A DNA stretch of 5,376 nucleotides from Candidatus Latescibacterota bacterium (GTDB taxonomy: Bacteria; JAAXHH01; JABIQT01): positions 1 through 5,376 of the forward strand of contig JABIQT010000827.1 in the NCBI GenBank assembly GCA_018667995.1, given 5' to 3'. The notes below the pieces were generated by a model. It saw nothing but the letters and a program-made list of their open reading frames with translations, was not told the DNA's origin and did no database searches. The stretch's first letter is position 1. Each line of letters begins with the position of its first letter. The position numbers were made by a program, and so were the translations under genes. Positions 1 to 5,376 of this stretch are shown in pieces.

Positions 1-608
1 ATGGTTACCATCGTCGTATTGCTGTTTATGGTTTCATGAATCAGATCGAGATTGTGAGCATAATTCTCATCCAGGCGGACCCCCCGGATTTTCAAATCAA
101 GGCCCTTCGCCTTACGGTAATTCATCCAGGTCATTGCCGGGTCTGTATAACCCGGTCGGGCAAGGATCATCTCTGCGCCTTCTTTCATGGCTTCGGTTGC
201 CATGATGTGCAGCAGAGGGCTGGATCCGCTTGTGACCATGATTGGAGTCATTTCCGCCAGCTTTCGTCGACCCTCCCAGGTACTCGTGTCGCCTTCCGGG
301 AGGTCGATGTTGTGATATCGGCCAATGGCGGCGACGAGGTCAGGTGTTTTCTGGCTACCGTAGCGATTAACGGCGAACAGGTTTTTGGCCACTGCCTCAA
401 TGGCACGAGGGGACGGTCCCAGAGGATTTTCGTTGCCACTGATGCTGACCACCCCAGGTTCGATGCCCCACCCACGCACATCACCGGGTTCTTTGCCCGC
501 TAAGAGCGCGGCTGCCACATTCTGAGCGCTGTATGTCATTGCTCCGACACCGCCCAGCAAGGCTCCTTTCATAAAACCCCGGCGTGAAAAGGCATTTGTA
601 TCGTTCAT
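1..608 (-). CDS. Tat-exported HisC-like PLP aminotransferase (5' part, cut by window edge)
   Basis: This minus-strand reading frame starts with ATG at 608-606 and stays open to base 1, giving 202 codons; the rest lies outside the window. A strong ribosome site (AAGGAG, 622-617) sits 8 nt before the start. Residues 8-14 read SRRGFMK, a near-perfect twin-arginine motif, followed by a Gly/Ala/Leu-rich stretch to about residue 37, so the start that keeps this leader is preferred. The mature part shows class I/II fold-type I aminotransferase features like those of histidinol-phosphate aminotransferase: NENPLGPSP at 59-67, RYGS near 82-85, and TSGSSPLL at 126-133, matching the Gly-Ser-rich PLP-phosphate segment but with Pro where HisC usually has Glu. 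The PLP lysine is beyond the edge. Tat export would fit an enzyme folded around its cofactor in the cytoplasm. Family placement is fairly sure; the substrate is unknown, and true histidine biosynthesis is unlikely for an exported protein. Confidence 0.88.
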   Translation of the reverse strand, partial: MNDTNAFSRRGFMKGALLGGVGAMTYSAQNVAAALLAGKEPGDVRGWGIEPGVVSISGNENPLGPSPRAIEAVAKNLFAVNRYGSQKTPDLVAAIGRYHNIDLPEGDTSTWEGRRKLAEMTPIMVTSGSSPLLHIMATEAMKEGAEMILARPGYTDPAMTWMNYRKAKGLDLKIRGVRLDENYAHNLDLIHETINSNTTMVT

Positions 609-701
609 GGATAACGCTCCTTGTTTTTCGTGGTTGTTTGACACTGCAGACCGCGGCATGTTGGGGCTGGCAGATCTGAGTTCTTTTCTCGCCTACGGTG
701 A

Positions 702-716
702 TTCTAACTGTTAGAA
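702..716. repeat. 15-bp palindrome upstream of the aminotransferase (possible operator)
   Basis: TTCTAAC (702-708) and GTTAGAA (710-716) form perfect inverted arms around one base. The site lies about 94 bases upstream of the aminotransferase start. On the minus strand the overlapping hexamer TAGAAT (706-701) is a 5/6 match to a -10 box, although I see no good -35 at the right distance. A repressor site covering a promoter is a reasonable guess. A chance palindrome cannot be excluded. Confidence 0.35.
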
Positions 717-850
717 CTATAGCCCCATATCCTTCAAGCGACGATGGAACTAAACGCTGTATAGCCCATTAGTGATAAGGTTGGCGAGCTCATTGGAATG
801 CCTACTGTGTCAGGTATCGTGCCGAATGTGCTGCCGCTTGCACCAATCAG

Positions 851-1000
851 GCAGATGCTCCGAAGATTGAAACTCAGAGGTTCTCGTATTCGGCCAATGG
901 CGGTGAATTTCTCGGTATCACAGGTCAGTCTGGTGGCGGCTATAGCATTATGACCGACCTCAAACTACGGTTTAATGTTCAGGAATCCAGGAATATCGTG
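851..1000 (+). pseudogene. Remnant of an ABC-transporter ATPase (Walker A region, type I secretion/exporter-like)
   Basis: This plus-strand frame is open from 779, after three consecutive stop codons, with no ribosome site. It encodes a fragment resembling the start of an exporter-type ABC ATPase: an FSYS strand (881-892), then GGEFLGITG (899-925), then GQSGGGYSI in the Walker A position (923-949), then a segment ending in LRFNVQES (965-988). From Walker A onward it aligns without gaps to the remembered HlyB-like pattern GRSGSGKSTLTKLIQRFY. The catalytic lysine codon is TAT (tyrosine) at 941-943. About a dozen residues normally found between the FxY strand and the GE turn are missing. Homology fades at about base 1000, where transposase sequence takes over on the other strand. 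I read it as a decayed gene fragment. The match is by eye, so chance similarity is possible. Confidence 0.4.
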
Positions 1001-1587
1001 CGCAATGAGAGGGATAGTAGGGCTCCGCTGCCTGCATCCCGTACATTGACGAAGAGGGCCTCTATGAACAAGATTGGATTCACCGCGTCGAGCGGTCTGG
1101 ACTGCCAGGCTGCTGCTTCATCGACCACGCCGTCGGCGATCCTGGAGACCCGCTCTGGGGAGATGGCGACGCCGCAGAGGTCTTCGATATGTCCCTGGAT
1201 CTCTCTGGTCGTCATGCCATGCGCACACTTCGCAATGATCCTATCGTCGAGGTCGGACCAGCGGGTCTGATACTTACGGACGAGCTTAAGATCAAAGCTT
1301 CCTTCAAGGTCCAGGGGAATGTCTTTGGAGACCTCGCACTTCTCAACCTCTAAAGTCTTGGTGGTTTTGCCAATACGGCTGTTGCCACCGTCAAGGCTAT
1401 CAGGGGCTTCTTTCTCATAGCCAAGATGATCCGTGAGTTCGGTCTCCTTGATACGCTCAGCCATGCGCTTCTTAAGCTGCTTGAACACACCCTCCTGACC
1501 GAACAGACGTTGGGCATTGACGCCGTCGTTGAGAAGTTCGTCGATGTGTGCATCCATTTTACCCTGTTCTTGCTTGCGTCTGGCCAT
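979..1587 (-). pseudogene. IS256-family (mutator-type) transposase, truncated 5' half
   Basis: The minus-strand frame starts at ATG 1587-1585 behind an excellent ribosome site (AAGGAGGA, 1598-1591) and gives 202 residues; IS256-family transposases are usually about 400. Family features are the N-terminal LKKRMAERI helix, an NSR segment at 69-71, the segment SFDLKLVRKYQTRW at 97-110, GMTTREIQGHIEDLCG at 124-139, ISPERVSRIADGVVDE at 142-157, and WQSRPLDAV at 161-169. Recognisable homology stops at about residue 186 (base 1030); the last 16 residues are read-through. The first catalytic Asp of the DDE triad should fall in the segment FIEALFVNVRD, but residue 176 is Glu. Other consensus positions have also drifted (PLDL for PRDR, CAHGM for YARGM). 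Lacking the rest of the catalytic core, it cannot transpose DNA. There is no internal stop or frameshift. Confidence 0.85.
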
Positions 1588-1656
1588 AGCTCCTCCTTGT
1601 TACCAATAGGGTGACCGCAGTTGCCACTTACTCCAAACAATTTACATACCCCCCAA
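1030..1656 (-). mobile_element. IS256-family insertion sequence remnant (transposase-proximal end only)
   Basis: This is the surviving part of the element that carried the truncated transposase. The internal edge near 1030 is where transposase homology ends. The outer edge is estimated: reading the minus strand inward from about 1656, GGTATGTAAATTGTTTGGAG resembles the GTGTAAA-containing terminal repeats seen in this family, and lies about 60-70 bases before the transposase start, the usual spacing. The opposite end and its inverted repeat are absent from the window, so the terminal repeat and target duplication cannot be confirmed. Confidence 0.45.
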
Positions 1657-1876
1657 AAGCCTTCTACGGCCTTGCCATTGACCAAGATGACCACGTCCCC
1701 AATGCGAGAAAGTGTCCCAGGAGCACTCTATCGGCCTCTCACAGCTTAGGTCTATCTGGACCTCCACTTGTACCTCCGCGTAACACAATTGAAGTCTGGT
1801 AATTTGAGATTGGAAGTAGTGTCAGATCACGACCGTTCTCAAGGTATCTGGTCATGATCCGTAGTCGCCAATTCAC
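1657..1876. other. Gene-free interval between the IS remnant and the operon promoter
   Basis: I see no convincing gene, RNA or repeat here. Short open stretches occur on both strands, but none has a ribosome site or a recognisable protein pattern. With the leader that follows, the non-coding span from the IS remnant to the start at 2018 is about 360 bases. Confidence 0.5.
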
Positions 1877-1905
1877 TTGACGGTATTGACGCCAGTAATT
1901 ACAAT
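1877..1905 (+). promoter_or_regulatory. Sigma70-type promoter for the two-gene operon
   Basis: TTGACG (1877-1882, 5/6 to the -35 consensus) is followed after exactly 17 bases by TACAAT (1900-1905, 5/6 to the -10 consensus). Transcription would begin near 1912, giving a leader of about 106 nt before the start at 2018. It is the best promoter match I found upstream of the operon and is correctly oriented. Confidence 0.6.
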
Positions 1906-1972
1906 TACCCTTCGATTCAATCAATTGAGGACAAAGCATTCAAGTAGAATGATCAGTGACGAGTACGGTTGC

Positions 1973-1998
1973 CAATTATCAGGTAGATTCTGATATTG
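1973..1998 (+). promoter_or_regulatory. Leader hairpin directly ahead of the ribosome site
   Basis: CAATTATCAG (1973-1982) can pair with CTGATATTG (1990-1998): nine base pairs, one bulged T at 1976, and a 7-nt loop. The stem ends two bases before the AGGAG ribosome site (2001-2005) of the next gene. It is A/T-rich and followed by no T-run, so it does not look like a terminator. It could tune translation or mRNA stability, or be a protein-binding palindrome in the DNA. Confidence 0.45.
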
Positions 1999-2017
1999 AC
2001 AGGAGATTAGACCAAAG

Positions 2018-2875
2018 ATGGGTAGTTTTCTTGAACAGATGATGAAGATTTCCCTCACTGCTGTGGTCTCTGGCATGGAAACGATCGCCGAAACCATGCA
2101 CGAGGTTCAACAGAAGGCGGAAGCCCCCGATGAGGATGAGAACACCGATGATCCGTATACGTCGGCGTATAACAGCGTGTCCAGACTCGCAATAGTTCCG
2201 CTTATTGAGATCGCCAAGCTCCCGATCACCGTTATCATGAAGACGATTTCCGAAGCCACACAGGGGATTCAAGAACATGGTGAAGAGGGCAATGAGGTGC
2301 ATAGCGGCCAAGAAGAAGAGGCTGTTGACCAAGGCAGAGAAGTCGTCCCGTTGAATGCGCAAGAAGCCGCACTTGAAACCGAGACGACCTTGTCGGAAGA
2401 AGCGGAAGAAATGTATCAAAACACCATCTGGCAGATTGGCAGATCCGGTCGAAACGACTTTCAAGGAAAATGGGCAGCCACGTTCGACTATCAGGTGGGT
2501 ACGGATCTAGATGAAGTCAACAGTCCAGGCATACCTCATCTCATCACAGTGCAGGATGGACCGAAGTCTAAAGGCGCCGCAGAGAAACTCAATGTCCACT
2601 TTGCCCTTGACCGTGACTACGCAGACGGTGAATTGGCTTTCATTTATGATCGGTGGGGCGCCGAAAAAGACCAGGTGTTTGTCGATGGCGAATTGCTGGC
2701 ACCCGTAGGTGGTGTGGGGAAGGGCATGTTCAAGCACGTTGCACTCTCACTCAAAGATGTCTCAGATGGCGACCATGTCATTACGATTACGACCTCAGGA
2801 GAGACTGAGGCCGGGGGACATCGCATTGACTACTTGAAATTATCAGAAATTGAGAAATCCGCAGAGCAGGGCTAG
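2018..2875 (+). CDS. Unrecognised acidic protein: amphipathic N-terminus plus beta-rich, CBM-like C-terminal domain
   Basis: I do not recognise this 285-residue protein as a named family. ATG 2018 follows AGGAG (2001-2005) at a rather long 12 nt; the frame is open only from 2000, and later ATGs at 2039 and 2042 lack a ribosome site. No signal peptide or clear transmembrane helix is seen, and there is no cysteine. Residues 1-35 and 55-87 are predicted amphipathic segments that share a degenerate repeat (METIAETMHEVQQ at 20-32; MKTISEATQGIQE at 74-86). A Glu-rich, probably disordered linker spans about 87-135. Residues 137-275 alternate in a beta-strand manner, from WQIG (138-141) through FIYDRWG (208-214) and DQVFVDGE (218-225) to DGDHVITITTSG (250-261) and HRIDYLKL (268-275). 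This resembles galactose-binding-like or carbohydrate-binding beta-sandwich modules. It is almost certainly co-transcribed with the phospholipase gene 11 bases downstream. A phasin-like or membrane/lipid-targeting partner role is inference. Confidence 0.85.
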   Translation: MGSFLEQMMKISLTAVVSGMETIAETMHEVQQKAEAPDEDENTDDPYTSAYNSVSRLAIVPLIEIAKLPITVIMKTISEATQGIQEHGEEGNEVHSGQEEEAVDQGREVVPLNAQEAALETETTLSEEAEEMYQNTIWQIGRSGRNDFQGKWAATFDYQVGTDLDEVNSPGIPHLITVQDGPKSKGAAEKLNVHFALDRDYADGELAFIYDRWGAEKDQVFVDGELLAPVGGVGKGMFKHVALSLKDVSDGDHVITITTSGETEAGGHRIDYLKLSEIEKSAEQG

Positions 2876-2886
2876 GGATATACAGT

Positions 2887-5172
2887 ATGCCAGAAAAGAA
2901 AAAACAACCGTCGCAAGCTGAGTTACTCGCACACATTCGAGAGACCTATCTGTTTAAGGACCTGAACGAGGAGGTCCTGCAAGATTTGTCGAAGGACCTT
3001 ACCTATCTCAGTTTAGAACCCGGAGAAAATCTATTTCATCAAGGCGACCAAAGCGATTCTACGTACCTGGTGATCGAAGGTCAGTTGAAGGTCGCTATCA
3101 ACCTGGACGACGGCAGCGAGATGTTCGTAGGAGAGAACAAACCGGGGCAGTTAGTCGGCGAAATGGGCGTTTTCACGGGGCAAAGTCGTACGGCGAGCAT
3201 TTACGCCGACAACGATGGCATCCCCGCAGGGCTAGTAAGAATTCCGGAATCTGGGTTCGGCCGCATTGCCTCGACGAATCCAGATGCCCTGGCACAGGTG
3301 GGCGAGACAATTCGTCAGCGTTTGTTCCGAAACCAACTGGACGAAATGTTACCCAATATCTTTGGCGAACTCGATGAGGAGACATTCAACGACATTGAGG
3401 CAGAGGCAGAATGGGTTCAGATTTCTCGAGGGGATGTCCTCATAAAACAGGGCGCCCCCGGCGACAGTATGTACATCCTCATTCGCGGTAGGTTGCAGGC
3501 GAGAGTTAATCTTGAGGATGGACAGGTCATTGTCGTGGGCGAAATCACCCCCGGTGAGAGTGTCGGTGAAATGGCGATGTTCACAGGTGAAACGCGCACT
3601 GCTGACGTTGCCGCTGTGCGTGATACCGCACTGGTTAAATTTGACAAGGCAGGTTTCGATCGGTTGATGGAGAAATATCCCCACGTCATTCGGCAGATTA
3701 CTAACATCGTAATCGGTCGGTTACGGCGCGCGCAGTTCGAGAAAGCCCGATCACACAATGTGACCAATATTGCAGTCGTCCCCATTAATCCCGATGTCCC
3801 GCTGACACAATTTACCAAACGCTTTGTTGCCACACTTAATACGCTCGATACAGCGATCCATCTTAGCAGTCACCGCGTTGATTCCACCCTCGGTGTTCCG
3901 GACATTGCCCAATCAGACGCCGATAATCCGTTAAATATCAAACTCACCGCATGGCTCGATCACCATGAAGCGGAGTATCGCTTCGTGGTCTATCAAGTGG
4001 ATTCGGAGATTTCGCCATGGACATCCAGAGCAATACGGCAAGCCGATCGCATCGTGTTCGTTGGACAAGCCTCCGATGATCCCGCGCAGACCCTGTTTGA
4101 AGCCCGCGTCAACAATATAGCCACGGTCCGCTCGGATCTTGTCTTGCTTCATCCAGATGGTACCCAACAACCCAAGGGGACGATCAAGTGGCTCGCCCCT
4201 CGGAAGATATCCAAGCACTATCATGTCCGCTGGAATCTGGACGGCGATTTTGCGCGGCTGGCACGGTTCATTGCAGGCAAGGCAGTTGGGCTATGTCTCG
4301 GTGGTGGTGGTGCACGTGGATTTGCCCACTTCGGTGTGATTAAGACATTGGAAGAAGAAGGGATGCCGATCGACATTATTGGTGGAAACAGCATCGGCGC
4401 CTACGTCTCAAGTATATATGCGACCGGGCACGCAAAAGGGTGGGATGTCAAAACCATGATTAAGGCTACCAGCAAGGTTTTCTCTCGTTGGCACTATCAC
4501 CTTACCCTGCCGGTCACCTCCATGTTTTCCGATGGCATTCTCGTACATGATATCAAAGAATTCGTAGGTGGTGAGGATATTCAGATCGAAGACCTTTGGA
4601 TTCCATTTTTTTGCGTGTCCAGTAATTTGACCCGGGCAGAAGTCAAGACACACCGTACTGGCCCTTTATGGAGAGCCGTACGCGTCAGTGGGGGGCTTCC
4701 AGCAGTTGTGCCACCGGTCGTTTTCGATGGAGACCTGCATGTGGATGGGGCACTTCTCAACAACCTGCCCATCGATGTGATGAGCCAGATGTGTGACGGG
4801 GGCACGGTGATTGCGATTGATGTCAGCCCAATTGTCGACATGGGTGAGAACGAAACACATGGAGACAGCCTGTCCGGCTGGGATATGCTTTTCAGCAAGG
4901 TCAATCCTTTTGCAGAGAAGATCAAGATGCCCGCCCTACCGACGATCATGCAAAGATCGGCTGAAATTGGTGCTGTTTTACAACTCAAGGGCATTGTGGA
5001 AAAGCTCACAGATGTTTACATATCCATGCCTGTTGAGCATTTTGATATACTTGGGTTCGGTGAGGCTAATAATATCGTTCAGGTGGGTTACAACGAAGCA
5101 CAAAGAAGGATTCTCCCTTGGCTGAAAGAGAGGGAATTAGAGCAAAAGAAAAACACCGTGTCTCTGTCTTAA
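2887..5172 (+). CDS. NTE-like patatin phospholipase with two cyclic-nucleotide-binding domains
   Basis: This 761-residue protein has the bacterial neuropathy-target-esterase architecture. Two CRP-like cNMP-binding domains occupy about 20-135 and 154-286; each keeps the phosphate-cassette Glu and Arg (VGEMGVFTGQSRTAS with E92/R101; VGEMAMFTGETRTAD with E228/R237). The NTE-type linker (about 290-465) contains SPWTSRAIRQAD near 376-387, VLLHPDG at 419-425 and a KWLAPRK segment. The patatin domain has the oxyanion loop GGGGARG (472-478), nucleophile S502 in GNSIG (usually GTSIG) and the dyad Asp D620 in DGA. A family-typical C-terminal tail contains LSGWDML and NPFAEKIK. Relatives such as eukaryotic PNPLA6/7 hydrolyse phospholipids and lysophospholipids. 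Unlike eukaryotic NTE, no N-terminal membrane helix is present. ATG 2887 is preceded by a modest AGGG (2874-2877) overlapping the upstream stop codon, suggesting coupled translation. All key residues are intact, so it should be an active serine hydrolase; ligand and lipid substrate are unknown. Confidence 0.96.
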   Translation: MPEKKKQPSQAELLAHIRETYLFKDLNEEVLQDLSKDLTYLSLEPGENLFHQGDQSDSTYLVIEGQLKVAINLDDGSEMFVGENKPGQLVGEMGVFTGQSRTASIYADNDGIPAGLVRIPESGFGRIASTNPDALAQVGETIRQRLFRNQLDEMLPNIFGELDEETFNDIEAEAEWVQISRGDVLIKQGAPGDSMYILIRGRLQARVNLEDGQVIVVGEITPGESVGEMAMFTGETRTADVAAVRDTALVKFDKAGFDRLMEKYPHVIRQITNIVIGRLRRAQFEKARSHNVTNIAVVPINPDVPLTQFTKRFVATLNTLDTAIHLSSHRVDSTLGVPDIAQSDADNPLNIKLTAWLDHHEAEYRFVVYQVDSEISPWTSRAIRQADRIVFVGQASDDPAQTLFEARVNNIATVRSDLVLLHPDGTQQPKGTIKWLAPRKISKHYHVRWNLDGDFARLARFIAGKAVGLCLGGGGARGFAHFGVIKTLEEEGMPIDIIGGNSIGAYVSSIYATGHAKGWDVKTMIKATSKVFSRWHYHLTLPVTSMFSDGILVHDIKEFVGGEDIQIEDLWIPFFCVSSNLTRAEVKTHRTGPLWRAVRVSGGLPAVVPPVVFDGDLHVDGALLNNLPIDVMSQMCDGGTVIAIDVSPIVDMGENETHGDSLSGWDMLFSKVNPFAEKIKMPALPTIMQRSAEIGAVLQLKGIVEKLTDVYISMPVEHFDILGFGEANNIVQVGYNEAQRRILPWLKERELEQKKNTVSLS

Positions 5173-5376
5173 ATGTACACGGTCCTTGCTCCGGCACCTG
5201 ACCGCCTGGTCACTTTCGCCGCCCCATAGCGAATCGTGCCGACTTGAAATAAACCTCGTTGAACGCTCTACCGTCTAAATCTTCTCATAGTTTTCCCATC
5301 GACCAAAGATTACGCTCATTCACTATTGGCGCACATGCGTGCCTCATAATGCCCCATCTATTTTACAGCTGTGGCA
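5173..5376. other. Gene-free tail downstream of the phospholipase gene
   Basis: No supported gene or RNA is present. A small hairpin (TGACC 5199-5203 with GGTCA 5208-5212) lies within a longer-range pairing (CGGCAC 5192-5197 with GTGCCG 5236-5241), but no T-run follows. If transcription ends here, it is not by a standard intrinsic terminator. Confidence 0.45.

Noticed and set aside
36-503. Open plus-strand frame of 155 codons
   Set aside because: It lies antisense to the clearly coding aminotransferase, with no protein pattern or ribosome site.
318-903. 14-bp direct repeat TCGGCCAATGGCGG at 318-331 and 890-903
   Set aside because: One copy lies in the aminotransferase gene on the opposite strand and the other in the ABC relic; flanks do not match, so chance is likely.
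950-1270. Open plus-strand frame of 106 codons as a gene
   Set aside because: Its first codons are the ABC relic and the rest is antisense to the transposase; its ATG has no ribosome site.
1350-1694. Minus-strand frame of 114 codons entering the IS end
   Set aside because: It overlaps the transposase in another frame and shows no family features; IS256 elements carry a single transposase gene.
1657-1876. CRISPR, tRNA or other RNA gene in the non-coding interval
   Set aside because: No regularly spaced repeats, no tRNA-like cloverleaf motifs and no recognisable riboswitch core were seen.
1969-1997. Second promoter-like pair TTGCCA-17-GATATT upstream of 2018
   Set aside because: The -10 is only a 4/6 match and the predicted start (about 2004) would leave the AGGAG site largely untranscribed; 1877-1905 is better on both counts.
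2887-5172. CBASS- or Pycsar-type anti-phage effector
   Set aside because: Patatin effectors and cyclic-nucleotide effectors occur in such systems, but there is no nucleotidyltransferase or cyclase here and the architecture is that of widespread NTE homologues. Genes outside the window would be needed to revive the idea.
5192-5241. Nested inverted repeats downstream of the phospholipase gene as a terminator
   Set aside because: Stems are short (5-6 bp) and no T-run follows; not an intrinsic terminator by sequence.

Overview
This is a 5.4 kb bacterial chromosomal window. The chemistry and signals look Gram-negative and proteobacterial: a Tat-type leader, purine-rich Shine-Dalgarno sites, a sigma70-like promoter and moderate base composition. 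Nothing in the sequence fixes the genus. It holds three real protein genes and one scarred interval.

Left part (1-608, minus strand): the first 202 codons of a pyridoxal-phosphate aminotransferase of the histidinol-phosphate aminotransferase (HisC-like) fold group. It carries an almost ideal twin-arginine (Tat) signal and is cut by the window edge. Its upstream region has a 15-bp palindrome that could be an operator.

Middle (about 780-1660): a graveyard. A roughly 50-codon plus-strand stretch looks like a relic of an ABC-transporter ATPase around Walker A, with the essential lysine replaced by tyrosine. It runs directly into the 5' half of an IS256-family transposase on the minus strand. That transposase still has a perfect ribosome site but is truncated near the first catalytic aspartate, which is also changed to glutamate. 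From about 1660 to 1876 I see no gene.

Right part (1877-5172, plus strand): a probable two-gene operon. A good sigma70-type promoter (1877-1905) precedes a leader of roughly 106 nt that carries a 9-bp hairpin directly ahead of the ribosome site. The first gene encodes an unrecognised 285-residue acidic protein with two related amphipathic N-terminal segments and a beta-rich, carbohydrate-binding-module-like C-terminal domain. Eleven bases later begins a 761-residue bacterial homologue of neuropathy target esterase (NTE): two cyclic-nucleotide-binding domains, an NTE-type linker and a patatin phospholipase domain with an intact Ser-Asp dyad.

The most interesting unit is this pair. A cyclic-nucleotide-responsive (lyso)phospholipase without a visible membrane anchor is made together with a small protein whose amphipathic segments could supply membrane or lipid-body targeting. 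That functional link is inference. The last 204 bases hold no gene I can support and no convincing intrinsic terminator.
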